A stretch of DNA of 64,000 nt from Cheiracanthium punctorium (taxonomy: Eukaryota; Arthropoda; Arachnida; Araneae; Cheiracanthiidae), in contig JAWZYV010002491.1 in the NCBI GenBank assembly GCA_038373885.1, positions 248,001-312,000 on the forward strand, in the 5' to 3' direction. Below, piece after piece: positions 1 through 10,889 of this stretch (positions are counted from its first letter, which is position 1; each line of letters opens with the position of its first letter). Both the position numbers and the translations under genes were made by a program. Below the pieces are notes generated by a model. The model was not told the origin of the DNA. It searched no databases and was given only the letters and a program-made list of their open reading frames with translations.

Positions 1-400
1 GATTTGGAGGCTTTAACTCCAGGTCATTTTCTCATCAGAAGGCCTTAAACCGCTATCGTTAAGATCAAATTTATAAGTGTGAATGAAAACCGACTGTCTA
101 GACGGCATAAAATCTGCAGGTTGGTTCAACTTATTTGGAACAGATGGCATAGAGAATATTTGAACACGCTTCAACAACGTTCAAAGTGGCAATCATATTG
201 TACAAAGTTGTAGGTGAGGACATTAGTATTAGGAAGATCATGTAAATCATTGGTTGCTAGGTCGCCGTGTAAATGTTTTCCCGGGACCAGACGGAATGGT
301 TAGGGTCGTAAATGCACGAACAGGAAAGGATATCCTAACAAGAGGAATCGCAAAAATAGCGCAATTGCCCATAGAGGAGAATTCTCCACTTCCTCCATAA
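1..400 (+). pseudogene. BEL/Pao retrotransposon pol, 3' end (partial, decayed)
   Basis: Frame 1 from base 1 reads DLEALTPGHFLIRRP, then a stop, then a stretch with NRLSRRH and RWHREYLNTLQQRSKW. After a frameshift near base 250 it continues with FPGPDGMVRVVNARTG and ends at TAA 398-400. The order LEALTPGHFLIG, then WxREYLxxLQxRxKW, then HPGPDGxVRVxxVRT is the C-terminal end of BEL/Pao polyproteins, just after the integrase core. In-frame stops and at least one frameshift make it non-functional. The rest of pol lies outside the window to the left. The family call rests on motif recognition only. Confidence 0.78.
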
Positions 401-830
401 AGGAATTTTTTTATTATTCTTGTTTTTATATAAGTTTTTCATTTTTTTAAATAGCCTAAAAATTGTATAATTGTATCACACTATTGAATTTTTGCTATTC
501 ACTATATTATTTTATGTTGTAACATTGCTTCCCTGTAACGGCAAGAATTGTATTACAGACTGTTAACTGTTTATTATTGAAGTGTTTGAACCCTTCAATA
601 TCGATGGGTATATTGAGTCCTAAATGTTATTTGTATCTTTTTACCAACGCATTTGGCGTAAACTTATTTGACAGCATCCTTGGCGCAGTTTGTATGAGCG
701 CTTTTTGTATGTAACCCTGGCTCTCACTTCTTGGCGCTCGCCCTAAGCAGCACGTATCTTTCAAGCAACTAAAAATTTATAGAAGCGGTCATTGGAATTG
801 GTCTTTATTTTAAATAATATCAACCATTCG
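401..830 (+). repeat. Possible 3' LTR region of the BEL/Pao remnant
   Basis: This non-coding stretch directly follows the BEL/Pao pol stop, where a 3' LTR would be expected. It begins with T-rich sequence and carries a GC-richer block near 640-760 with repeated TTGGCG motifs. No second LTR is in the window for comparison, so the boundaries cannot be set and the call is positional. Confidence 0.25.
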
Positions 831-1044
831 TCCGCATAATAGACAGGACCAACACATATCCCGCTTGGTAGACATATCTCATTAAAGCTAACTACTTACG
901 TTTTTTAGGTCTGGGAAATACGAAATCTAAAAAAATCTGGAGTGACTCCACTTGACTTTCCGAACACTTACGATTAAGATCATTACCAAGCATTTAAATA
1001 AATTTTAATCGTTGAATAATTCATCAAAAATTCTTAGTTTTTTC

Positions 1045-1440
1045 CAAATTGAGCTTAATCGACTGTACCGTTTAAACGCTAGCGTACTTTCAAGAATTTC
1101 CCGCTATAGGCGATAATGTAAAGGAAATATTTGTCGTAGCCCTGTAGAAAAACCTTTAGTTTTTCTACAGGTCTTAAGTGCTATACACACCAAAATATAT
1201 ACCGGTCTTACGATGGTGGTTTATAACATATATACCCAATTTGAGCTCAATCGAATGTACCGTTTAAACACTAGCGTACTTTCAAGAATTTCCCCCCATA
1301 GGCCGTAATGTAAAGGAAATATTTGTCGTAGACCTGTAGAAAAAATATAAGTCCTATACACACCAAAATCAATACCGGTCTTGCAACGTGGTTTATGACA
1401 TATATACCCAATTTGAGCTCAATCGAATGCCCCGTTTAGG
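1045..1440. repeat. Short tandem repeat, about 2.2 units of 172-192 bp
   Basis: Units starting at about 1045, 1237 and 1409 share CAATTTGAGCTCAATCGAATG and a following block (accgtttaaac, actttcaagaatttccc, aaggaaatatttgtcgta). Unit 1 is longer because it has a perfect 12-bp hairpin, cctgtagaaaaa/tttttctacagg, at 1141-1171. The third unit is cut short after about 30 bp. Confidence 0.75.
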
Positions 1441-1459
1441 AGCTATCGTGTTCACTCAC

Positions 1460-1477
1460 ATGCACACAAACACACAT

Positions 1478-1508
<31 letters not shown>

Positions 1509-1511
1509 TAC
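1460..1511. repeat. (CA)n microsatellite
   Basis: Imperfect CA run with a short CG interruption near 1488-1493. Confidence 0.9.
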
Positions 1512-1619
1512 ATCTCGTAAAAATAGCATAAATGACCACAAGAGTTTTGACGTTTGAGACGTTTTGAGGCAGCAGACCTACCTCAAAACGTGTAAATACA
1601 CCAAAATCTCGAAGTCGAA

Positions 1620-2090
1620 TTTATTCATGATTACAATAGTTTCCTTACATGGTACATGTTCGGAAAATAATAAAAATGTGATAGTTCTAGTTTCGAACAG
1701 AAGATGACATTTTTCATAGTAGCCTGTATTTATGAGCCAAAGTCATCTCTCTAATAACATCACTTTCAAAAAAGGCATTCACATGACATATATATATATA
1801 CAACATCCACAGGCAACTCTATGTACAGCATCGAGGACGATGGACAGGCGTACGATACATGTTTGCCTAAAGTAATGGTTTATCAGAGTGATTCCAGAAG
1901 TACCAGCGTGATTAAGGGTCATTTATATACATTCAAAAAGCATAATAATAAAAAAAATGGTTGCTTTTAATGAAGGTCAATAAATTAAGGAAATGTACAA
2001 ATTCTAAACACACGTATGTAAATCTTACACACACAGAAAAAATAACACACTAGTTCAATAAATATGAAACTGTAACATATATAGTGACAA
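1620..2090. repeat. Dispersed repeat R1, copy 1
   Basis: Blocks seen here recur elsewhere in the same order. The 'gatagttctagtttcgaaca...gatgacatttt' block recurs near 11110 and 12290. The 'catgacatat...catccacaggc' block recurs near 7490. The 'acatgtttgcctaa' block recurs near 8764. No ORF, TIR or LTR could be defined, so R1 may be the non-coding part of an older element. Boundaries are approximate. Confidence 0.5.
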
Positions 2091-2094
2091 AATA

Positions 2095-2709
2095 GAGTTG
2101 CCAACTTTTCCGGAATATCATTAACCACTTTTTTCAAACAGTAATTTTTGGCTTAAATAATGTTGAAAATTCAAAGCGGACCACGTGGGCTGGCTACTTT
2201 TCGGAAAATTGTTTTTAAAGAGTTGAAGTTCGCAAAAAGTGGTTAATTATTTTCCGGAGTAGTTGCAACGGCTCCTAGATATAGAAAGCCTTACAACTCC
2301 TACGTCACCAAGCTTTGACGTCATCATTAGGCCTACAGTTAAAAGTTTTATCTTCACAAATTAAAAATATTAAAAATTTCTGGTGAATGCAAGGAATGTT
2401 AGGAAATATCTTAAATTAAATATTAAAATTAAAATACCTTTTTCAAACAAAATGTTTCAGTATGATCCATTTCCTTATCATACTATCTAATTAGTCATGA
2501 TTAAAAACTGTCATTGGTCGTGAAATTATATATTTTATCTGAAATTATTAAATTATGGCTATTAATGCATAAATTCACCAGAAATTTTTAATAGTTTTAT
2601 TTTACGAAAACAAAACTTTTACATGTAGGCCAAATGATGACGCCAAAGTTTGGTGACGTAGGAGTTGTAAGGCTTTCTGTATCTAGGAGGTGTTGGTAGT
2701 TGTTAACTC
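2095..2709. mobile_element. TA-flanked MITE (GAGTTGCCAAC subtype), interrupted
   Basis: Left end TA|gagttgccaac at 2093, right end gttgttaactc|TA at 2710. The inner arms carry ggaatatcattaaccac and aaaaagtggttaattat, the core shared by this family. A 430-bp MITE is inserted in the right arm at 2266-2695. TA flanks point to a Tc1/mariner-type transposase in trans. Confidence 0.8.
2266..2695. mobile_element. MITE with 7-bp TSD, variant A', nested in the TA-MITE
   Basis: Flanked by perfect GTAGTTG at 2259-2265 and 2696-2702. The ends read caacggctcctagata and tatctaggaggtgttg. Inside are cctacgtcacc near the left end and its inverted counterpart ggtgacgtaggag near the right. No coding capacity. 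It is younger than the TA-MITE it interrupts. Confidence 0.88.
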
Positions 2710-2844
2710 TACAAAAATGTAAGTAAAATTTTAAGACTGACAGAAATCTGAAAAAAAAATGTGTCATTGGAACAATAGGAGAGATTGCATCGCATGTTAG
2801 GATTTTTCTAACTGTTTACAAATTCGACCACTGGAGGGATGGAT

Positions 2845-3274
2845 CAACACCCTCTAGATATAGAAGGCCTGAGAACAGAACCTTTTACGTCATCACTAGG
2901 TCTTCTAAGATGACGTCATCACAGATTTACTTTCACAAAGTAAAACTGTTTAAAATTTCTGGTGAATAATACAAATTTTAGAAAATATCCTAATTTAAAG
3001 ATAAAAATTAAAATACCTTACTGGTAAAAAATAATTTATTATGATCTGTTTCTATACCATATTACATAATTAGTGAGAGATAGTTAAAATTTCCTGTTTG
3101 TCGTAAAATTCAATTTTCTATCTTAAACTGTTAAAATGTTTTATGCGGTAGTAAATTCACCACAAACTTTCAATAGTTTTACTTTGTGAAAATAAATGTG
3201 TGATGGCGTCAATTTAGTGGTTCTAGTAGCGCAAAAGTTTCTGTTCTCAGGCACTGTATGTCTAGGAGGTGGTG
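2845..3274. mobile_element. MITE with 7-bp TSD, copy 2
   Basis: Perfect TSD GATGGAT at 2838-2844 and 3275-3281. TIRs start caacaccctctagata and end tgtctaggaggtggtg. Arms carry gcctgagaacagaa and the CRE-like tgacgtca near the left end. A short minus-strand ORF across the right end is an artefact of the repeat. Confidence 0.88.
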
Positions 3275-3439
3275 GATGGATTGACACTCTTACGACAGTT
3301 TTCCCATTAAAGTGCTGAAGCTTCCTGAACAGTTCGTTTTGATGAAATGCAAAGAACCCCTGCTCCCTCTGGGCTGATCCAGCGGACAGGGTTTTCGCGA
3401 AAAAGCACACAGACTTGAGATGGAACCGCTAACAGATTT

Positions 3440-3660
3440 GTTAACAAAAACTTTAACAAATAAAAATTTTAAACAATTTCTGGTGCGCCTGTTGATTTCC
3501 CATTTTCAAGCTTTAAAATTTTCACGCGTAACTTCAAGTTAGCAGAATTCCTGTACGTTATGCATAAAGGAAACCTATTCGGACATACACATATCCCGCT
3601 TGGAGGAGATATTTCATTATAGACACCGAAGGGATAAGGATCTTGAGAGGGATATTTTAA
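3440..3660. repeat. Dispersed repeat R1, copy 2 (partial)
   Basis: The segment has tttctggtgcgcctgttgat, then ttttcacgcgtaacttcaag, then cacatatcccgcttgg. The same three blocks recur in this order near 10915-11040 and 11850-12230. Confidence 0.55.
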
Positions 3661-3819
3661 TCAGTCATTTTACCAATTTCGGAAATCTGGGGCTTAAATG
3701 AAAGATTTTATGCAGGTAACACATTTATGTTGAAGACGGTTATGGGACGCACAACTTGCTTAATTAACATAGGTTAAAATTTGTTCAACGGAAGCAAACG
3801 TAAATGGCATTTGTCAAAA

Positions 3820-4046
3820 TTATCCCTCTGTCTCTGTCTCCCTGTAAGGGCGAGCAGTTGACAAATAGCCATTCGTCTCTATTAAGTCACGTCGTATTCG
3901 CCATTTTATTAAGGGGCTCCCAATGGGTGGAAACGTTACCTCTTATGAAAGGACGGTCAAGTTAACACCGAATCTTAAATCGTGAACTGATCGCTGATCC
4001 TGGGATAAAACGGTTTATAAGCCGCTACTCCACTAGGTCAGCCATC
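3820..4046 (-). mobile_element. tRNA-derived SINE, family S2, minus strand
   Basis: On the minus strand from 4046 it reads gatggctgacctagtggagt and then a decayed B-box region, followed by a tail with taataaaatggcg. This aligns along its length with the clearer S2 copy at 24800-25009. The B box is mutated, so it is an old copy. No TSD was identified. Confidence 0.6.
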
Positions 4047-4715
4047 AAAAGTGTCTTAAGCTTTCATTAAAAATGTAGTTCATGTTTGACATATCTTTAA
4101 AAGGTGCTTTAAAAAGGTGTTCAATGTCGTAGATGTATGTTTGAAATCAATTTTGTACAAATGAATTAGCGATATAGAAACCCATGAAATGTTGTACATG
4201 GGACCATGGTATTTATAATTCTGTTCATTAAAACTGTGTGCTTTCTTTTTTCTTTTAAATCACCAAGTGATATTCTGTTATCACTGACATTCGCGGTTGG
4301 TTTAAAGTTCTTTAAATTTAAGCATTGTTTAAACTTCATAGAAAAGAAGGGAAAACTAAATACAGTTAAAAGATATCGGGTACTGTACTAATTAACAGGG
4401 AAATTGTAAATAACAATTTTATCCACGAAAATTAGACGGGCAGAGCATTTTTAAGAGTTAATATAAATTTCGATTTTTTTTTGTCTACATTACACAGGGT
4501 CTTATGCATATCGCAAGTTTGCATGACATTGAAACATGCCTTTTCTTAAATATAAAAAGAAGTATGAGTGATTTATCAAGTGAAGTTTGGAATGTAATGT
4601 GACATCCCAGTTGTCACAAGGTTTACTAAAAACATTTACCCCTCACACTTCGCTTGAAAGGAGGGCCTCGGATTTGTTACTTTCAAATCAATGCGAGTAC
4701 AAAGAAAGTGTTGTA
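4047..4715. other. No supported feature
   Basis: AT-rich sequence. Short ORFs at 4206-4391 and 4587-4928 lack any recognisable motif, and the second runs across a transposon end, so I do not call them genes. Confidence 0.6.
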
Positions 4716-4723
4716 CTACTTAG

Positions 4724-7006
4724 TAGGGTGGAGCGAAAAATTAAATTTTGCCAAATTGTTTTTAATAGCTATAATAATGTGACCCAACCTTTCAAAAAGC
4801 GTATCCTAAAATATTTTTTATTTATTTTGAGTCTATCTACCCGCGCATTTGATTTGAATTTTGCAACGTTTGCCAATGCAAATGTCCAAAAGAAAGAAGA
4901 GTTGCGAATGAAGAACAACTTTTTCTGACTGATCAGAGGACTGGCAAGAAAATGGTTATTGGTGGTATAGACATTTCACAAACGAAAAAAATAGAAAAGC
5001 GAAATGATAGAAATCAAAAACTAGAACAATATTCTGCTTTTGTGACATGTGAGGATAAACAGGAGAATAGAGTTGAACTTTCCCCACGAGCCCCTCTTAT
5101 ATTGGTTGAGTCAGAAGATACTGAAGAAATAGACGATGGCTTAGAACTGTGTTTTTCAAAGCACCAAGGGTCCAAGAAAAAGCCAAAACTCAGTTTGCAA
5201 TCTTTGTCAAAAACATGTGACCGATATGGCGTATCTGATAGAGCTGTTGCAGCAATCGCATCAGCAGTTCTTCATGACATTAAGTCAGATGTGTAAGTAA
5301 TAGATAGATCAAAATTGCGCCGTTAAAGATCAAAAGGACGCAAAGAAATATTAGCTAAAAATAGAGTTGTCAGTGTTACAGTTATATACTTTGATGGCAG
5401 AAAAGATAGAGTTTTAAATGTAGTAAAAAATGGAGTCAAAAAAATACCGCAAAGTTATTGTAGAAGAATACATTTCTGTTATCAAGGAACCTGATTCTGT
5501 TTACGTCGGCTACGCTGTCCCAAGTACTGGGACGGCCAAGAGCATAGAACGTGCTATGTATGACTTGTTCTCTTCTGAAAACGTTTCATTGAGAGGAACT
5601 GTAGCTGTTGGTTGTGATGGAACAGCAACAAACACAGGGAAAAATTGTGGTGTAATACGGTTGTTAGAAAAACGTTTCAATCAACCTTTACAATTGATCA
5701 TATGCCGTTTACACACGAATGAATTGCCTACCTTTTTTCATTCTTAGATGGGGCAACTACTGGTCCAAGTTCCTATTCTGGTACTATTGGAAGATTGTTA
5801 GAAAAATGCGAAAAAAATTCTATTGTACGGTATGAAAAGATAGAAAGCGTTTTGCCGGATATTTTGGCCGATATCATCAAAGAGCTAAGTTCTGACCAAC
5901 GGTACTTGTACGATATTACATCAGCTGTAATTAATGGCGATTGTATTCCCGATCTAGCACGCAGAGCTCCAGGGAAAATGTCGCATGCTCCATGGTTAAC
6001 AAAAGCCAACAGGATATTAAGGCTATATATTTCCACAAGTAAACCACCTGAAAACCTTAATCATCTTGCCACGTTTATTGTTAGAGTTTACGCTCCTGTT
6101 TGGTTCCAAATTAAAACTCATCCGTCATGCAAAGGTGGATCTTGAAATTTTTGGAAATTGGCTTCGAATTCTTGATACCTTCTAATTAAACTAAAAAAAG
6201 TAGTCGACCCTGTCATTGAGCGGAACATAGTTTCTTTGCGCATCCTGAGAATCTTCTGTTGTCGATGCTCTCAGATCCTGAGAAACACATTCGTGAACTT
6301 GCTGCTAGAAGGATTATAAAAGCAAGAGAAGCGACTAATTCTGAAAAGGTCCCTCGTATTTTTGAGGTCCCTAAAATTAAGCTTAATGCCAAATCATACA
6401 CAGACCTTATAGATTGGCAACAAAAATATTTTCAACCTCCCATCCTTAGAGACGTCAAGAATGAAGATTTGCTTTCGATGGTGGAAACAAAAGGAAGTAC
6501 AAAATACCATTTCTAAGACTGCCATGCCATACCCAGGCTGTAGAACGTTCAGTAAAGATACTAACAGAGGTTTCTATGCAGGTATGTGATAAGAAGGCCA
6601 GAGAAGGTCGCATAAAATCAAAAATTGAGTCAAGAAAACTCATGCCCAAATTCGACACCATACGTGATTTTAAGGTCTCTTTTGACTATTTTTATGTATG
6701 CTCATGTATATTTTATGTTTTAAGTGCCTCACATTTTTAGTAAATCAGCATTAATTTGTTCTATATGACTTGTTATTTTAATAATAATAGTTAATTAGAA
6801 TTTATAAACAATATGCTCCTTCAAATTTTATCAGTATGGTAGCACAAATGTAAATTTTCAAAATAAATGCGCGGGTAGAAGGAAAATACTAATTTTAAAA
6901 AAGTAATGCTTTTTAAAATCCTCTAATATTGGGTCACACTTTGATCACTATTATAAATGAAAATTTATCAAAAAAAAATTTTCCCATATAAGAATGCTCC
7001 ACCCTA
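4724..7006 (+). mobile_element. DNA transposon with 8-bp TSD, hAT-like ends
   Basis: Left end TAGGGTGGAGC at 4724 and right end GCTCCACCCTA to 7006 are inverted. Flanks CTACTTAG at 4716-4723 and 7007-7014 are an exact 8-bp TSD that fits the hAT preference nTnnnnAn. Further inverted blocks lie inside: gtgacccaa, and ctacccgcgcattt about 115-128 bp from each end. The element carries one broken ORF in the plus direction. It is 2283 bp long. The superfamily call rests on TSD length and end sequence, because the encoded protein does not show the usual hAT dimerisation motif that I would recognise. Confidence 0.8.
4952..6690 (+). pseudogene. Transposase-like orphan protein (CDGT / CHTQAVER family), broken
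   Basis: Pieces in three frames form one protein in order. 4952-5296 ends LQSLSKTCDRYGVSDRAVAA. 5430-5747 has VAVGCDGTATNTGKNCGVIR and ICRLHTNELP. 5753-6145 has ANRILRLYISTSKPPENLNH and WFQIKTHPSCKGGS. 6259-6516 has DPEKHIRELAARRIIKAREA. 6516-6690 has CHTQAVERSVKILTEVSMQV. I recognise this as a repetitive, mostly uncharacterised arthropod protein family. At least four frameshifts or stops separate the pieces, for example near 5295, 5747, 6150 and 6510. It lies inside TIRs with a TSD, which suggests the family is a transposase or an element-borne accessory protein. The catalytic residues are not known to me. Confidence 0.7.
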
Positions 7007-7436
7007 CTACTTAGTGCTATATTTGAACGCCAGAAACTAGCGGCACTAACAGATTTTAAGGTCTCTTTTGACTATTTTTATGTATGCTCATGTATATTTT
7101 ATGTTTTAAGTGCCTCACATTTTTAGTAAATCAGCATTAATTTGTTCTATATGACTTGTTTTTTTAATAATAATAGTTAATTAGAATTTATAAACAATAT
7201 GCTCCTTCAAGTTTTATTAGTATGGTAGCACAAATGTAAATTTTCAAAATAAATGCGCGGGTAGAAGGAAAATACTAATTTTAAAAAAGTAATGCTTTTT
7301 AAAATCCTCTAATATTGGGTCGCACTTTGATCACTATTATAAATGAAAATTTATCAAAAAAAATTTCCCATATAAAAATGCTCCACCCTACTACTTAGTG
7401 CTATATTTGAACGCCAGAAACTAGCGGCACTAACAG
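6665..7436. repeat. Tandem duplication of the transposon 3' end (387-bp period)
   Basis: The segment 6665-7051 is repeated at 7052-7436. Each copy starts gattttaaggtctctt and ends ctagcggcactaacag. Each includes the right TIR, the TSD and about 40 bp of flank. The copies differ at only a handful of sites (for example gtcacac versus gtcgcac), so the duplication is much younger than the decay of the transposase gene. It probably arose by unequal exchange or replication slippage. Confidence 0.9.
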
Positions 7437-7528
7437 CTCAGCAGTTAATCGGAAAAAATATTTGGAACACAGCAGGGAAATGCATTTACATGACATATGT
7501 AGCATCCACAGGCGATTCTATGCACAAC

Positions 7529-7719
7529 CATGGACGCCCATAGTAATTTTTCTAGGGAGGGGGGGGCAAACTTCAAAAATATTTCTACAGGAGGGGCAAA
7601 TTTCAAACTTTTAACAAATTTAGTTCTGTTTTTGCCATTTGTTAACATCATGAGCCATTAACCTAAAACTTTAGGGGGGCAAGTACCCTACCTTGCCCCC
7701 CCCCTTACGGGCGCCCATG
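7529..7719. mobile_element. Short TIR element with GGGCGCCCATG ends
   Basis: Left catggacgcccatag and right ttacgggcgcccatg are inverted, with G-rich (aggggggggcaaa) and C-rich (ttgcccccccccc) subterminal runs. The R1 paralog near 1795-1850 reads through uninterrupted, so this is an insertion into R1. An imperfect target duplication (cacaac / tacaac) is possible. The superfamily is unknown to me. Confidence 0.6.
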
Positions 7720-8139
7720 TGAAGTACAACAGTGAGGACGATGGAGAATTCCATGTTTTGGTGGTAGTCCGTGTTAAAAATAATTTTTTATTACCATTAA
7801 AGAAAGCCGAACGTGATCGTATAGTGATGTGCCGCAAACTAACTTACCTGGTTAGTACTCCCGTAACTCATCTAAATAAAATACAAAAAGGGTACACAAA
7901 ATACTATAAAAAATTCAAAAAATTTAAACTCAAAACTAACATAATTAAAATTATTTCCTTATAATTACAATGAACATACAAGTGTTTCCTTGGCTAAGAT
8001 AAAGCAGTCTGGGGAGATGTGGTATCAAGAAAAAATATTTAGATTGCTAGTACATAGGGGCATTAAAGGGGAGAAATAGAAAAAATAATGTACATTTACC
8101 AAATCAGATGCGTGGATTAAGAGCCGATGTTATCGCATA

Positions 8140-8312
8140 TGTGCCAAGTATTACGGAATATAATTAACCACTTTTTGTGAACGGTAAATTACTGTTTAAA
8201 ATTTAGGAAAATATCCGAGGCAAAATTTGAACTGCCTGCTATCTTGGAAAAATGTTTAAAGTATTTACGGTTTACAAAAAGTGGTTGATTACATACCGTA
8301 ATACTTGCCACC
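8140..8312. mobile_element. TA-MITE, TGCCAAGTATTACGG subtype
   Basis: TA at 8138-8139 and 8313-8314. Ends are tgtgccaagtattacgg and ccgtaatacttgccacc. The core ataattaaccac and gtggttgatta is retained. Confidence 0.8.
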
Positions 8313-9277
8313 TATATTATCGCGAACTCCGCCATGTTGGTCGCACCATGTAACTGCGAGCATCAGAACGTCTTTTTTTTCATCTCCTGGTCAGGGTTTT
8401 TTCTGTGACGCTTCTAGCTCTCTGTACCTAAGGTTCTCTCTTCTTTTCTTCTCATTCGCGGGATCCCCTAATCGTATGCCCCTTATTTTCATAGGCTCTT
8501 GCTTTTTATTTGAAGCTGTATACGTGCTAAGCCGAATCATTATGCAGAGCAGGGGACAGTTGCCCCTGTATCTTTCGTTGTGCCACAAATATTCCCTTCT
8601 GGAGACTTATTGTGATTAGACTTTCACTATCGTAAACAGTCTGGCGGCTATTCTAATTTATTGCCGCCCTGTGTGTTCTTCTCATGGGAAAAACATCAGT
8701 CTTTTTGAGATTTTTATTCCTTTTAAAATTAACTCGAATATCATGCCCTTTTATTTCACCACACATGTTTGCCTAAGCGAATGGCTAATCAAAGAAACAC
8801 CAAACATCCCAAATTGGTAAAATTTCATTTATATGCATTCCAACTTTTGTATATATTGCTATACTCCAATATACAAATTTGGTAGTAAATATTAATCTAT
8901 AAAACAGTGATAAAAATAAAAATAAAACTTTAAATTATGACAATGCAACAAGAGAATTTACACTGCATGATACGATATTTCTAATAGCACGGACTATCAT
9001 GAAGGACTGAAAAGAGCCATTAAGAACTTTCTGATTTACTTCTTCAAACATCGCAGGTGCGAGCGGCACGTCATCTGATAACAAATAGTTCTCGACTACG
9101 TTGCATAAGTTATTACATGCTAATTTCAAAAGTTATGGTGGTTAAAGTTATAATAGAAATCGAGTTTTTGCTTACATTATTTTGTTTCCTTTTCTAAACT
9201 CTTAAAATCTTACTTGTTATGCCATTGCTAAAATTTTGTTTTCAGGTAGTATTGAATAACGATCAAAATAATCCATA
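8313..9277. other. No gene seen; R1 relic near 8760-9130
   Basis: Overlapping ORFs on both strands at 8305-8619 and 8391-8588 have no known motif. From about 8764 the acatgtttgcctaa, acaatatacaaatttggtag-like and gcaacaagagaattt blocks match R1 copies near 1855 and 11260-11600. Confidence 0.45.
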
Positions 9278-9447
9278 GCTGCCAGCCACTACGGAATATA
9301 ATTAACCACTTTTTTTAAACATTAACTTTCTGCATAATATATATCAGAACATTTACGCTAAGGTTTAGGTCTGGTTACTATCCGGAAAAATAATAAAATG
9401 ATATGTTTACTAATAGTGGTTTATTATGCTCCGTAGTAGTTTGCAGC
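9278..9447. mobile_element. TA-MITE, GCTGCCAAC subtype
   Basis: TA|gctgccagccactacgg at the left, cgtagtagtttgcagc|TA at the right. 170 bp, no ORF. Confidence 0.82.
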
Positions 9448-9964
9448 TATGATATAACGTATATTTTTTATTTATAACCAGTGACAATGTATCTTTTCGT
9501 TTATATCACTTTACTAAAAACACGATTTCTATTTTTATGAAAACAGATAGATCTTATTTTGTAATGAAAAGAAAAAACATAAAAAATTTGTGTTTTTCGA
9601 ATGTGATATTTATGAGTCTCGGGACAGGTTTATACTTTATAGAGAATTCAAAATCGTAAAACTGAACAAAATTTGTATGTTTCTTTAATAAGCTGCTTAT
9701 ATTTATTTTGGTAAATGAAAACTATCTACTCGATATTTGCATATTTTTCTGTTAATTACAAATTACATTCCACAAACAGAAAAATCCAGGAGAACTAAAA
9801 ACACTAAGACTCTAACAATATCTGCTGCAAGCAGACAGGGTAACGGTATCACCTGAGCAAGCCTCTGCGTATCTATAGAATAAGGAGCAGACCATCTGTC
9901 TTCCTTCCCGATCGCGCGCCAAGTTGAGCGTTTTTCGTAGTATAGTCCGTGCCTAATATTGGCC

Positions 9965-10700
9965 GCATTCGTAAACGCCAAACGAGTTTCTATCTAAGGT
10001 GTTCGTAAAGGAAACTGAGTGCATTCAGTTTAAAAACTAGAGCGTTAGTATACAAAACTGAGTGCGATTAGTTTTAAACGAAGTAAACGGAAAGCGATCA
10101 AATTCGTTCAGTTGTTTCGAAGATACACTTATTGCACGTTGTTGCTGTTTTCAAATGGCGTCCGTTGTTATCCAAAAGTATGTTGTGAAAAGTATTTTAC
10201 GTGTTCTAAAGCTGCAAATATTATTTTTTCGAGGAGGAAATTCATGCATACGTTAGAAAATGCTACGAAGGTAAATAACTTTTCAAAGTTAATCCTTTTC
10301 TTGTGTTTTTCATTTCGTAAATTCAAAAATGCATGTTTTTGTGTTGAGATTGAAATTGATTTAAACCGTTATTAGCGAAATTCGAACTTCTCTTGCGAAA
10401 TATTTTGGAAAAAATGAAGTTTAAGTTGAAATTTCTAAATTTTGATCTGTGAACTTCAATTATGGTCACTCTTTCTTTTAAAAATCCTGTTGATTTTATA
10501 TTGAGTATGTATTAAAAACCCTCCTCAGCAAAATTAACACATTCGCGAATTGTAAACAAACACGTCTCCTATGCGACGAAACTAAATAAACTGAAGTTGT
10601 TCGTAAAGTCAAAAGAAACTGATAACCACTGACAGCACTAAACACACACATTCCAGTTTTCTTACGGAAACTCACGCAACGAGTTTGTCGTTTCGAATGC
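9965..10700. mobile_element. Possible non-autonomous element with GCATTCG TIRs
   Basis: Left gcattcgtaaacgccaaacg and right cgtttgtcgtttcgaatgc-like sequence are inverted, with similarity continuing about 50 bp inward (ttcgtaaaggaaactg and its inverted counterpart). Both ends are preceded by ATTGG-like sequence. The inside contains repeated gaaactgagtgc-type motifs and no convincing ORF. No clean TSD was found, so the exact limits and class are open. Confidence 0.4.
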
Positions 10701-10889
10701 ACCCATTGTTTGCCAGTAGAACTGCTGGAGGGATTAATTCCGAAAAATGCTACTGTTTTCTCACTGATGTGAGAACGCTTATACAGTATTTGCAGTCACT
10801 CGAATATCAAAATCCTTGCCTTCACTGAGCATACAGGAGTTTCTTGAGGACTCCAAAAAACAATAACGCTCCTGAAGATGTAGCCGATA

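Noticed and set aside
4587..4928. 113-codon ORF as a gene
   Set aside because: It crosses the left end of the DNA transposon and most of it is non-coding TIR sequence.
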